In this document: piece by piece, positions 8,661 to 17,020 of the stretch
How positions within the stretch are numbered: position 1 is the stretch's first letter
Layout of the letters: each line of letters starts with the position of its first letter
Origin: Cellulosilyticum sp.
GTDB taxonomy: Bacteria > Bacillota > Clostridia > Lachnospirales > Cellulosilyticaceae
Direction of reading: 5' to 3'
NCBI GenBank assembly: GCA_015058045.1
Contig: SVDC01000032.1
Coordinates: 11,420 to 43,483, forward strand
DNA length: 32,064 nucleotides
Made by a program: the position numbers and the translations under genes
The notes under the pieces: generated by a model
The model's input: the letters and a program-made list of their open reading frames with translations, nothing else
The model's database searches: none
What the model was told of the DNA's origin: nothing

Positions 8661-9764
8661 ATGATGAAGAAAAGTTGTTGTAACAACGACATGAAATATT
8701 TTGAGAAACCTAATGCAGGCCTTTGTGACATCTGTCACCCTGCTGAAAATAAAGTGTCACCTATGGAAGCAGTTGCAATGTGTCCTCCTATGGGAGAACC
8801 TAAATTACTCACTATGATGGCTCCAGTTGTATTTGATGAATGTGGTATTAATCTTTGCCGTACAGTTAGTTTTGATGCCCTGCAAGATATTTGTGATGGT
8901 GAAGCAAGAAAACAATGCGATATCTTATTTGGTGGATTAACGAAATGTGATTTAGCAAATGCTTGTAAAATCCAGCTCCAAGTAGTAGATATTGACTTTA
9001 ACTTTGTAGACCCAATGGGCAATAGATATTCTGAAATTCAACCTGCAAAATGCCAACCTAATTTAAGCCGCATTTCATTAAAAGATATTGACGTAACATT
9101 TGCTGTATCTATCATAGATAGTTGCTGCAAAGTTGTAAAACAAGGTATGATGACATTAAGATATCTAGGTGATGACAGAGATCACGCATATGATGCATGT
9201 ACTAATCCATCTTGTATTGCATTTGATCTTTATACACCATATGGTGTTTCATTTGCTCCAGAAAACCCAACAGGTTGCAATAAACTCGTTCCAACCATTA
9301 ACTTCATGGGTTATGTAAATAGTGAACAAGGCAGATGTAGTGGCAGTTTAGAGGGCTTCTTTGAATATCCAGTTAATAACACAATTCAACAAGGTATTTC
9401 TGCTCAAGCATTAGCTAAAGTTGTTGCTGCCGATGGTTGCGATAACTTAGCTATTGGTTTAACACTTTATATTAAATCTATTTACTTTGTACAATACAAG
9501 TTCAAACATGAGGGCTTAACTGTACCACCTAAATTAACACCAGTTAACGAAGAAGAAAACAATAACTGTTTAGACTTTGTATGCGGTGACTTACTTGAAG
9601 CAAGCATTAGACCACTAGAAGTAGGCGAAGACGCAAAATCTATTAGAGATAATAATTGTCAAAAAAACAATGTAAACACTAATACTAGCAGAGGATGCTG
9701 TGATAGCAATAGCGGTAGCAATAAATGTAGCTGCAATACTTGCAGATGTGGAAGCAGCAATTAA
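8661..9764 (+). CDS. Cysteine-rich protein of unknown function (possible spore or surface protein)
   Basis: 367 residues with 28 cysteines (about 7.6%), no signal peptide and no membrane helix. Cysteines occur as pairs (CC at 6-7, 155-156, 346-347), as CxxC (22-25), and as a closing cluster at 346-363 with CSCNTCRC inside a Ser/Asn/Gly-rich tail. The centre (about 50-300) looks globular and beta-rich with conserved-looking hydrophobic stretches. The heavy cysteine load, the terminal Cys-Ser-Asn tail and the preceding CATAnnnTA element recall cross-linked spore coat or exosporium proteins, but no family is recognised. AGGAGG lies six bases before the first of two ATGs; the second ATG is nine away. 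It ends in a strong terminator. Divergent from the 391-residue gene. Confidence 0.7.
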   Translation: MMKKSCCNNDMKYFEKPNAGLCDICHPAENKVSPMEAVAMCPPMGEPKLLTMMAPVVFDECGINLCRTVSFDALQDICDGEARKQCDILFGGLTKCDLANACKIQLQVVDIDFNFVDPMGNRYSEIQPAKCQPNLSRISLKDIDVTFAVSIIDSCCKVVKQGMMTLRYLGDDRDHAYDACTNPSCIAFDLYTPYGVSFAPENPTGCNKLVPTINFMGYVNSEQGRCSGSLEGFFEYPVNNTIQQGISAQALAKVVAADGCDNLAIGLTLYIKSIYFVQYKFKHEGLTVPPKLTPVNEEENNNCLDFVCGDLLEASIRPLEVGEDAKSIRDNNCQKNNVNTNTSRGCCDSNSGSNKCSCNTCRCGSSN

Positions 9765-9798
9765 GTAACTAAGTAAATAGCAAATTATCTTAGGAATA

Positions 9799-9848
9799 TA
9801 AGAGGTGGTTGTAAGCAAGAGAGGCTTATAGCCATCTCTTATTTGTTT
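9799..9848 (+). terminator. Terminator of the cysteine-rich gene
   Basis: An 18-bp stem (9799-9816 with 9824-9841, three G-U pairs, 7-nt loop) followed by TTTGTTT. Confidence 0.8.
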
Positions 9849-9986
9849 GATAAAAATACATATCTATGGGATTTTTGCGTAGAAGGATGGAAATAATAAG
9901 TAGTATTAGGTGGGTAGGAATCAATAGAGTACTAATTAAGTGGTTTGAATATTGGGGAAATTTATGGTGGGTAGATGGAAAACCTA

Positions 9987-9995
9987 TGTTATAAT
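9987..9995 (+). promoter_or_regulatory. Extended -10 promoter element before the DegV gene
   Basis: TGTTATAAT: a perfect TATAAT with an upstream TGn extension, 31 bp before the start codon. No -35 hexamer is visible at 17 bp, which is usual for extended -10 promoters. Confidence 0.5.
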
Positions 9996-10025
9996 AAACA
10001 AAAAAGCATAAATGGGGGATGAAAA

Positions 10026-10892
10026 ATGGAGATTGTTATTGTTGCAGATTCATGTTGTGATTTACCTTATGCCTATGTCAAAGAAAATCCTATTGAGATT
10101 ATGCCAATGAATATTATCATAGAGGACCAAAATAAGAAAGATAACTTCATGATTACAGGAGAGTATTCGGCATTTTATCAGGCTATAAGAGAAGGAACTA
10201 TGCCCAAAACATCACAAATTAATGCTTATGAATTTAAAGAGAAGTTTAGCCAGCTTATTAAGGCAGGAAAACAAGTCGTCTATATAGGATTTTCTTCTGC
10301 TCTAAGTGGTTGTATTAATAGTGCAAAAATAGCAGTTGAAGAAATTAAAGAAGAAATACCAACAGCTAAGATTGCCATTATAGATAGTAAATGTGCTTCT
10401 ATGGGCCAAGGATTACTTATTTACTATGCAGTGCAGCAGATTAAACAAGGAAAAACTTTTGAGGAAGTTGTGACATTTGTAGAAGATAACAAATTAAAGA
10501 TTAATCATTGGTTTACCGTATCAGATCTTAATTACTTATTTAGAGGTGGTAGAGTATCCAAAACAGCAGCAACTGTAGGCACTTTGCTTCAAATCAAACC
10601 CATTATGCATGTAGATAATGAAGGTAGATTAACACCAGTAGAAAAAGCAAAGGGGAGAAAAAAATCACTTAAAGTGCTCATAGAAAAACTAAAGGAAAAG
10701 ATTATAGAACCTGAAAAACAAATCGTGTTTATTAGCCATGGTGATGTGTTAGAAGAAGCTGAGCAAGTAAAAGAAGCACTTTTAGAGGAGTGCCACGTTA
10801 AAGAGGTATGGATTAATTATGTGGGTGCCACTGTAGGCAGCCATTCTGGACCGGGAACAATTGCTATTTTTTTTATGGGGGAGCAGAGATAA
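10026..10892 (+). CDS. DegV family fatty-acid-binding protein
   Basis: 288-residue cytoplasmic DegV/FakB-type protein. The family binds a long-chain fatty acid and, with a FakA kinase, presents it for phosphorylation. Visible landmarks are the opening VIVADSCCDLP, the fatty-acid head-group loop PKTSQINAYEF (about 57-67), GFSSALSG near 99, FRGGRVSK in the middle, and the C-terminal VGSHSGPGT, which completes the carboxylate pocket. The ATG has GGGGATGAAAA upstream. It is a single-gene unit closed by a terminator, and no fakA is nearby. The ligand is not predictable from sequence. Confidence 0.9.
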   Translation: MEIVIVADSCCDLPYAYVKENPIEIMPMNIIIEDQNKKDNFMITGEYSAFYQAIREGTMPKTSQINAYEFKEKFSQLIKAGKQVVYIGFSSALSGCINSAKIAVEEIKEEIPTAKIAIIDSKCASMGQGLLIYYAVQQIKQGKTFEEVVTFVEDNKLKINHWFTVSDLNYLFRGGRVSKTAATVGTLLQIKPIMHVDNEGRLTPVEKAKGRKKSLKVLIEKLKEKIIEPEKQIVFISHGDVLEEAEQVKEALLEECHVKEVWINYVGATVGSHSGPGTIAIFFMGEQR

Positions 10893-10897
10893 TAAAT

Positions 10898-10940
10898 TAT
10901 AAAAAGTACCAAGCCAAGTTAGGTTTGGTACTTTTTATAT
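10898..10940 (+). terminator. Terminator of the DegV gene
   Basis: An 18-bp stem (10898-10915 with 10922-10939, one G-U pair, 6-nt loop) containing a CTTTTT tail. The following 10941-11167 is purine-rich and holds no gene that I can support. Confidence 0.85.
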
Positions 10941-11167
10941 GCAGTTTGATGATGAAAATACAAGATAGATTTAATGAAGCATCAATAAAATGGGTTGTAA
11001 GTTAAGATAAAGAAAGTGACGTTACAGATTGAAATAGGTATGAGTTAGAGAAAATCTATAGATAAGTGGAGTAAAAGAGAATAGAGTGGGAGGAAAGAAA
11101 GTAAAATAATAGATTTGTAGAAGTAAGTGAATTTAATTGGAGTAACTAATGAAATTGGGGGATACAA

Positions 11168-12712
11168 GTGGAAAGAGAAATAATTTATAAATGTATAGTA
11201 GGACTAAGTATATGTTTAGTAATAGGGATTTTCTACTATAAAGGGGACAAGGAAGAAGAGTTAACATTATCGACTTTTATAACACAACTCAATAAAGAGA
11301 GACGAGAAGAATTAGAAGAACCTATACACTATCAGGTGGAAACATTAAAAAGGACATTACAACCTACTGATTTTACAGAAGAGGAATTAGAATTCTTATG
11401 TACTAAGGGAAATCGGCAGAACATCACTAAAATAGAGGCTATAGAAGATGTAACAGTGCTTTTTAGAGCCTTAAGTCAAAGTTATGGAGGCTATATTTAC
11501 TTTGGAGGTAAAGAGCGGTTTAATCAAGCTAAACAAGAAATGATAGATACAATAGAGAATCTAAGGGAAGAGCAGATGACAAGTGAGGTGTTGGAGCAAA
11601 TCCTATGTAAAGGATTGGACTTTTTAGTGGATACGCATTTCTTTATAAATGGTAAATTCACAGATTTTAAAGAGCAGTATAGTTATTATGGTAGTGGTAT
11701 AGATGAGATAAAGAAAGATGCCAAGGGCTATTATATATTGGGACAAGGAAAGAGATGGTACATAGAAGAAGATTTTGAGCCTTATATTAAGCCAACAATT
11801 GGAGAAGAGGGACAGCTGATCTATGGTTTATTTACAGTAGTAGATGAAGAAGAAAAAGAAAAGCTACCGACACGTATGACTTTAAGTAGAGGTAGAGACA
11901 AACAACAAAAAGAAATTGCATGGAAATTATGTGAGGTGGGAAGCCCTAAACGAGAAGAAATAGATAGTAACTATAGCTATCAAGAAATTTCAGGTATTCC
12001 TATTGTTTCTTATAGGGAAATGACGTATAACACTGGAACGAATTCCTTTATTGAAGATGGCAGAGGGCTAAGAAATCAAAGAGTGGCTGTGCTAGATCTA
12101 AGAGATAATAATGGTGGGAGCCCATTTATTAACTATATGTGGCTTTATCAAATCACAGGTACTTCTGTCTATCCAAAAGAAATAGAAATTGGCTATAGAA
12201 GTAAGCTAAATGATTATCAAGGGAAATGGGCTAGTAAAACACGGCCTAGATTGGGAGATGTGAGTTTTAACTATAATCCATCTAATCCAAATTTTTATAA
12301 AGAGATAGAAGGATATAGCATTCAGGAAGAAAATGGGTATACGATTAGTTATAATCAAGGTGTATCTTGGATTGAGAATGAAACATTATGGTTTGTTTTA
12401 GTCAATAAAGATGTATATTCTGCGAGTGAAGACTTTTTAAGACAGCTTGAAACAATGAGTAATGTCATTCTAGTTGGAACCAATAGTAATGGGTGTTTGA
12501 CAGTCGTTAATCCAATGATTTATGCACCATTATATTTACCAAATTCAAAAAATGCTATTGTCTATGGCAACGCATTAAAAGTAGCGAATGATATGGAAGG
12601 GTATGATGCAAGAGGTACATTGCCTGATTTGTATATTGCAGATGAAGATGCATTAGAGGCAGTCATACGTTGTGCGACATATTACAAGAGTGAATGGATA
12701 AGTCAAAAATAA
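11168..12712 (+). CDS. S41 (tail-specific / C-terminal processing) family peptidase, membrane-anchored
   Basis: 514 residues. One N-terminal hydrophobic segment (about 8-25) anchors it, with the bulk outside the membrane. The recognisable S41 core lies at the C-terminal half: VAVLDLRDNNGG (306-317) is the oxyanion-strand motif, and LVNKDVYSASEDF (411-423) holds the expected nucleophile S418 (compare TASASE in CtpA/Prc). VGTNSNGCL follows, as in the family. No PDZ domain is evident between residues 30 and 280, and the general-base lysine is not clear from sequence. The start is GTG with TTGGGGGA six bases upstream. It is a lone gene. Function is probably surface proteolysis; divergent members with other roles exist. 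Confidence 0.75.
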   Translation: MEREIIYKCIVGLSICLVIGIFYYKGDKEEELTLSTFITQLNKERREELEEPIHYQVETLKRTLQPTDFTEEELEFLCTKGNRQNITKIEAIEDVTVLFRALSQSYGGYIYFGGKERFNQAKQEMIDTIENLREEQMTSEVLEQILCKGLDFLVDTHFFINGKFTDFKEQYSYYGSGIDEIKKDAKGYYILGQGKRWYIEEDFEPYIKPTIGEEGQLIYGLFTVVDEEEKEKLPTRMTLSRGRDKQQKEIAWKLCEVGSPKREEIDSNYSYQEISGIPIVSYREMTYNTGTNSFIEDGRGLRNQRVAVLDLRDNNGGSPFINYMWLYQITGTSVYPKEIEIGYRSKLNDYQGKWASKTRPRLGDVSFNYNPSNPNFYKEIEGYSIQEENGYTISYNQGVSWIENETLWFVLVNKDVYSASEDFLRQLETMSNVILVGTNSNGCLTVVNPMIYAPLYLPNSKNAIVYGNALKVANDMEGYDARGTLPDLYIADEDALEAVIRCATYYKSEWISQK

Positions 12713-12742
12713 GTATGGCTTTATAGTGTGTACATATAGAAT

Positions 12743-12784
12743 AAAAAGTGGAAATTAGCCCGAAGGCGAATCTCCACTTTTTTT
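12743..12784. terminator. Terminator between S41 peptidase gene and sdaAA
   Basis: An 18-bp stem with two mismatches (12743-12760 with 12765-12782), CGAA tetraloop, A-run before and T-run after. It sits between convergent genes and can serve both. Confidence 0.85.
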
Positions 12785-12799
12785 ATGGTATTTTATAAA

Positions 12800-13684
12800 C
12801 TAAGCATCTTTTCCAAATACTTGTTCTTTATATTTAAGACCAGTTGGTGTAACAGCCACGCCGCCTAAGCCGGTTTCACGTAATTCTTTAGGTAAGCCAC
12901 GTCCAACAGTATACATCGCAGAAAGTGCATCATCAAAAGGAATCTTAGAAGCAACGCCTGCCATAACAAGATCGGCTGTTGTAAGGGCACTTACTGCACC
13001 TGAAGCATTTCGTTTGGCACAAGGAATTTCTACAAGTCCAGCTACAGGATCACATACAAGGCCAAGAATATTTTTAAAGACAATGGCAGCAGCATCTAAG
13101 CTCATTTCAGGTGTGCCCCCCATAAGCTCAACAATGGCAGCAGAGGCCATTCCCGCAGCAGAGCCACATTCTGCTTGGCAACCACCTTCAGCACCTGCGA
13201 AAGTTGCATTCATTCCAATAATCATACCCACTGCAGAAGCAGCAAAGAGTGCCATTACAAGTTCATCGTCTGTTTTGTCTAATTCTTCACCTGCAGTTAA
13301 TAAGGCAGCAGGTAAAATACCGCATGATCCTGCTGTTGGGCAAGCTACAATTTTTCCCATTGAACCGTTCACTTCAGATGAAGAAAGTGCCATGGCCATG
13401 GCTTTAATAGTGGCAGAACCCATGAGTGATTTACCACTATTTAGATATTGTTGTAATTTATATGCATCGCCGCCAATTAAACCACTTAATGAATAAACTT
13501 CCTTTTCACGTCCTAAGGTAGACGCTTCTCTCATAACTTCTAAAGTTTTTTTCATATGAGCCATTAATTGTTCTCTTGAAAATCCTTTATCTTCCATTTC
13601 ACGTGCAATCGCATATTCACTAAGAGAGATATTATTTTCTTTACATATATGGATTAGTTCGGCACCAGATTTAGCAAGTTTCAT
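12800..13684 (-). CDS. sdaAA: L-serine dehydratase, iron-sulfur-dependent, alpha subunit
   Basis: Catalytic subunit that converts L-serine to pyruvate and ammonia using a [4Fe-4S] cluster, so it is oxygen sensitive. It is 294 residues from the ATG. The cysteines likely to hold the cluster or line the site lie in CPTAGSCG (about 115-122), GGCQAECGSAAGMA (about 167-180), LVCDPVAG and EIPCAKRNA (about 210-226). A TTG immediately precedes the ATG; the ATG is chosen because GGAGG lies eight bases before it and five before the TTG. The gene overlaps the end of sdaAB by 14 nt, so the two subunits are translationally coupled. Confidence 0.95.
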   Translation of the reverse strand: MKLAKSGAELIHICKENNISLSEYAIAREMEDKGFSREQLMAHMKKTLEVMREASTLGREKEVYSLSGLIGGDAYKLQQYLNSGKSLMGSATIKAMAMALSSSEVNGSMGKIVACPTAGSCGILPAALLTAGEELDKTDDELVMALFAASAVGMIIGMNATFAGAEGGCQAECGSAAGMASAAIVELMGGTPEMSLDAAAIVFKNILGLVCDPVAGLVEIPCAKRNASGAVSALTTADLVMAGVASKIPFDDALSAMYTVGRGLPKELRETGLGGVAVTPTGLKYKEQVFGKDA

Positions 13685-14363
13685 CAATTGTTCCTCCTAC
13701 AGGATTAATAGTAATAACACGGTTAACCCCTTCAATTTGTTTAATTTCTTCAATGGTTTCAGGTGAAACAGGATGATCCAGTTCAAAAGTCATGGTTGCG
13801 CCTTTACCTTTTTGGCTTCTTACAGATTTCATAGAAGCAACATTGATGCCTGCTTCATAGAGAAGCCCAGAGATTTTAGCCAATGTTCCTGGAACGTCAT
13901 CATTATTTGTAATAATTGTTTGATATTCACCTGTGATTTGAACTTTGTTGCCGTTAATTTCTCTAATTTCTACAAGTCCACCACCGAGAGATGAGCCAAG
14001 AATCTCCCAAATGCGGCCATCCATATCTGTAATCACAAATTTTACAGTATTAGGATGGGCATCGCCCAAATCAGTTGGAACAAATTCAATTTGAATACCT
14101 TGCTCTTTAGCTAAGTCTAAAGAATATCGTAATCTTGTATCATCAGGATTCATACCTAGAATCCCTGCTACAAGTGCTCTATCTGTACCATGACCTTTAT
14201 AGGTTTTTGCAAAAGAACCATGTAATAAGAAAGTAACTTCCTTGATTTCATGATCTACGATTGTTTTTGCAAATTTTCCAAGTCTAGCAGCACCAGCTGT
14301 GTGGGATGAAGAAGGACCAATCATAATAGGTCCAAGTACATCAAATACCCCTACATTTGCCAT
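13671..14363 (-). CDS. sdaAB: L-serine dehydratase, iron-sulfur-dependent, beta subunit
   Basis: 230-residue partner of SdaAA. The N-terminal domain has the hallmark GPIMIGPSSSHTAGAARLG (about 11-29), which shapes the substrate site. The C-terminal ACT domain begins near 152 (TIITNNDDVPGTLAKISGLL) and may sense serine. The ATG has AAAGGGGATTACAACT upstream. It is first of the two-gene serine-degrading unit. With glyA, a ThrE-type exporter and ilvA in the same window, it points to active serine and threonine turnover. Confidence 0.95.
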   Translation of the reverse strand: MANVGVFDVLGPIMIGPSSSHTAGAARLGKFAKTIVDHEIKEVTFLLHGSFAKTYKGHGTDRALVAGILGMNPDDTRLRYSLDLAKEQGIQIEFVPTDLGDAHPNTVKFVITDMDGRIWEILGSSLGGGLVEIREINGNKVQITGEYQTIITNNDDVPGTLAKISGLLYEAGINVASMKSVRSQKGKGATMTFELDHPVSPETIEEIKQIEGVNRVITINPVGGTIDETC

Positions 14364-14431
14364 AGTTGTAATCCCCTTTCAAGTTCATTCATGATGTCAA
14401 CGATAACCCTTTGGGGTAATCTTATAAAGGT

Positions 14432-14460
14432 ATTATAAGACATGAGATTGAAATTGTATA
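14432..14460 (-). promoter_or_regulatory. Sigma-A-like promoter of sdaAB-sdaAA
   Basis: On the minus strand, TATACA (-35, 14460-14455) and a perfect TATAAT (-10, 14437-14432) are 17 bp apart, about 68 bp upstream of the sdaAB start. Confidence 0.45.
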
Positions 14461-14535
14461 TATTTAGCCGTGGAAACTAAAAATTGTCATATATGTATGG
14501 GGGATAATAAAGTTAAAAAATAAATGAAAGAAAGA

Positions 14536-15300
14536 TTAATGATTCATTTCATGTTGGATTTCTTTAAGCATATTATCTGCAAAGTCTTTTGCAAGGTTTT
14601 CGTCTAATTGCATGATATGGTTAGTTTTATAACAGTTGAGTGCCTGTAAAATGAGAGAATGGTATTTTTTAGAGATATGTTCAAGCCCCCATTCTCCTCC
14701 TTTTTCTTTTGAAATGCATAGATCATTTTTTAAGAAGGCTAATACTCTGCATAAATTAAGAATGATATATATAGGTTCATCTGTAATATCTTCTATGGCA
14801 TTTTCTACATCGAGCGAAATACTATCTATATAATCTTTTTTCGATACCTCTCCAAATACATTAGGTATTGCTTCGCCAAATAGTACGATGCCATACCTAT
14901 TAATAATTGTAAAGTGAGCTGCTAAGTCCTTATCCTCACCTTTCATATTTTTCACATAATGATCTGGATTATCCTTAAACCATTGTAAGTGCATGGGTGA
15001 AAAATGTAATTCAAATGGCGTTGGATATACAAATGGCTTACAATTTTCTTGTTTTACAATACTAATCTCCAAGCCTTTTGATGGAGCATATTCATTTAAC
15101 CTCACAACTTGTTCCATAAAATTTAGTTTTTGTGTATCCGTAATAGTATCATTAATCACAACGATTAGATCGATATCACTCTTCTCACTATTAAAACATC
15201 CCATAGCCATAGAGCCATGCAAATAAATTCCAGTTAACTGCTTTCCAATGGTTTCTTTGCTTATGGACAAAAAGTTATTAAGCAATTCTTGATAACACAT
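14536..15300 (-). CDS. Nucleotidyltransferase of the aminoglycoside adenylyltransferase (ANT(9)/ANT(3'')-like) type
   Basis: 254 residues from the ATG. A nucleotidyltransferase core is clear: HGSMAMG (28-34) followed by SDIDLIVV with metal-binding D42 and D44, the G-S-x(n)-D-x-D pattern. The rest fits the DUF4111 helical domain found in streptomycin/spectinomycin adenylyltransferases. A TTG nine bases upstream in frame directly abuts AGGAG, so it cannot be the start. The ATG at 15300 has correct spacing. Many chromosomal members of this family do not confer resistance, and the substrate is not predictable. The gene stands alone, with no mobile element around it. Confidence 0.8.
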   Translation of the reverse strand: MCYQELLNNFLSISKETIGKQLTGIYLHGSMAMGCFNSEKSDIDLIVVINDTITDTQKLNFMEQVVRLNEYAPSKGLEISIVKQENCKPFVYPTPFELHFSPMHLQWFKDNPDHYVKNMKGEDKDLAAHFTIINRYGIVLFGEAIPNVFGEVSKKDYIDSISLDVENAIEDITDEPIYIILNLCRVLAFLKNDLCISKEKGGEWGLEHISKKYHSLILQALNCYKTNHIMQLDENLAKDFADNMLKEIQHEMNH

Positions 15301-15358
15301 ATTTTTCAACTCCTAATTTTAGTTGATTAATTTATAAAATATCTATTAGTATATGAAA

Positions 15359-15787
15359 CTAATTTGTTTTCCTTTTACGCCATAGTAAAGGTAAAAGAGA
15401 AATAATTACAATGGCACCTGCAATCACGCCAGCTATTTCGAAGGTTAATAATGCATAGTCTAGTGCAGCGGCATAGTTTTCCTCTAATAATGTTGCCATC
15501 GTTCGATAAAGTCCTAGTCCTGGAACAAGAGGAATAATCCCCGATACTAAAAAAACAGTAATAGGTGTTTTACGTTTTTTAGCCAGTATATAAGAAAGTT
15601 CAGTTACTAAAAGGGCAGCTATAAAAGAAGCCAGCACTGAAGAATTATAACGGTCATTAATCAGTAAATAAACAAGCCAACCCAAAGCGCCTACACTTCC
15701 ACATATTAATAGGTGCTTTTTTTGAACATGAAATACGATAGAAAAACCAATAGTGGAAATAAAAGCACTTAATACACTTAATATCAT
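15359..15787 (-). CDS. Threonine/serine exporter, small ThrE_2 (DUF3815) subunit
   Basis: 142-residue membrane protein of four or five helices carrying the signature SGIIPLVPGLGLYRTM around residues 82-97, which corresponds to the C-terminal half of Corynebacterium ThrE. GGAGGTTTACT precedes the ATG. The start overlaps the stop of the upstream partner by 4 nt (ATGA), so the two are co-translated and probably form one transporter in which the ThrE halves are split. Likely role: efflux of serine or threonine, or a related small substrate. Confidence 0.85.
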   Translation of the reverse strand: MILSVLSAFISTIGFSIVFHVQKKHLLICGSVGALGWLVYLLINDRYNSSVLASFIAALLVTELSYILAKKRKTPITVFLVSGIIPLVPGLGLYRTMATLLEENYAAALDYALLTFEIAGVIAGAIVIISLLPLLWRKRKTN

Positions 15788-16566
15788 AGTAAACCTCCAA
15801 TCACATAGGAAATACTTAAGGAAATCCCCATGCCAGCAGCAAGGGCAATAGCCATTAGTAAAGCTTCAACACCGCGAGAAATACCAGATAAAAGTTCATC
15901 ACTAATAGCATCTCGGATAGCAGTGGTAAAAGCAACACCTGGAAGTAGTGGCATAATGCATCCAATCATAATCGGCTCAATATGAATGCCTTTATCAAAT
16001 AAAGTATGACAAATCATAACGGCAAAGCCTAAGGAAAGAGAGCAAATAAAAAGAACAAAGAAGTTTACAATTTGTTTTTCTGTTAAGCGGTATTGTAAAA
16101 AGCCTACGCCTAATCCTATAAAAAAGGATAGAATAAATTCTATAGGTCTAGCATTAAACATAATTGAAAAGAAGCTACAACTAATACCGATCCAAAGAAT
16201 AATGGTGTGAGGCTTGTAGCTTGAAGAGTGATTAATTTCATAAAGTTTTATAATCCCTTCATCTAAGGAAAGAAGCCCACTTACATAATCTCTGGAGAGT
16301 TGGTTTAACTTTTCAATTCGTTCTAATCTAGTACTTCTATTTTTGACCCGAACCACCTTAGTGGAAAGTGCATAGGCTTCACTTTCTACGGTTACCATAA
16401 TGCCAGTAGGAACAACAAAGGTATTCACAGAGCGAAAATCATGTTTTTTTAAAATACGGGTAATGGTATCTTCTACTCTATAAGTCTCTGCACCGCTCTT
16501 TAGCATCAGTTCACCTATATGTACAGCAAAGTTTAATATTTTTTCATTACAAACAGTTGTCTCCAC
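15784..16566 (-). CDS. Threonine/serine exporter, large ThrE (DUF1212) subunit
   Basis: 260 residues. The cytoplasmic N-terminal domain has the family hallmark SGAETYRVEDTI (24-35) and VPTGIMVTVES (52-62). About five membrane helices follow (roughly 120-138, 142-158, 166-188, 197-213, 234-258), with the pore-like MPLLPGVAFTTAIRDAISD at 205-223. The start is GTG, with AAAGGA six bases upstream. It precedes the DUF3815 half with a 4-nt overlap. Physiological substrate is inferred from ThrE; in clostridia these pairs are often annotated simply as threonine/serine exporter family. Confidence 0.87.
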   Translation of the reverse strand: METTVCNEKILNFAVHIGELMLKSGAETYRVEDTITRILKKHDFRSVNTFVVPTGIMVTVESEAYALSTKVVRVKNRSTRLERIEKLNQLSRDYVSGLLSLDEGIIKLYEINHSSSYKPHTIILWIGISCSFFSIMFNARPIEFILSFFIGLGVGFLQYRLTEKQIVNFFVLFICSLSLGFAVMICHTLFDKGIHIEPIMIGCIMPLLPGVAFTTAIRDAISDELLSGISRGVEALLMAIALAAGMGISLSISYVIGGLL

Positions 16567-16598
16567 AGTAGATCCTTTCTTTCCATAAATATTATTAC

Positions 16599-16617
16599 CC
16601 AGTATACATGTTACTGG
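16599..16617. promoter_or_regulatory. Inverted repeat upstream of the ThrE pair
   Basis: CCAGTA and TACTGG form perfect 6-bp arms with a 7-nt spacer, 33 bp from the exporter start. Possible operator or hairpin; weakly supported. The rest of the 454-bp gap to glyA holds the glyA promoter and leader. Confidence 0.25.
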
Positions 16618-16810
16618 AAAAACTGTAAAGTGGTAGGGCCTTTAGTTTTATAATAGTCTTAATACATGACATAATAAAAAATAAAATTATAAAATTTTAT
16701 ATAAAATATTGAATAATCATAAAATGTAGTGTTATTATAGTAGGAACTTGCAAATGAAAAAGGATATAGTAGTAGGTATTAATAGATATTCTACTTTTAT
16801 GCATTCTAGC

Positions 16811-16840
16811 GTTACATGTCTTATGAAGATTGTGTATAAT
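16811..16840 (+). promoter_or_regulatory. Promoter of glyA
   Basis: Perfect TATAAT at 16835-16840 with GTTACA at 16811-16816 (18-bp spacing). Transcription would start near 16847, giving a leader of about 175 nt. The leader contains a 6-bp hairpin (16907-16912 with 16923-16928), but I cannot match it to a known riboswitch. Confidence 0.45.
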
Positions 16841-17020
16841 AAAGGTATCTTTATAATGCGTATTGTAGAGGAGTCTATTCAAGGTGAGAGTAGATTTTAA
16901 AGCAGTCTATGCTAGCCAAAATGCATAGGATTAGCAAATAGGCAATAAGCCAAGGGTATAAAGTTTACTAAGCATAGCAAAAGTTATGACTTTTATTATA
17001 TATTTCAGGAGGTAGAAAGT

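Noticed and set aside
13014..13496. Long open frame on the plus strand across the sdaAA gene
   Set aside because: It lies antisense to a well-conserved enzyme, its product is low-complexity (Ala, Pro, Ser), and no ribosome binding site is present.
16846..17020. Purine or tetrahydrofolate riboswitch before glyA
   Set aside because: Neither conserved core could be aligned by eye; kept only as a possible leader.
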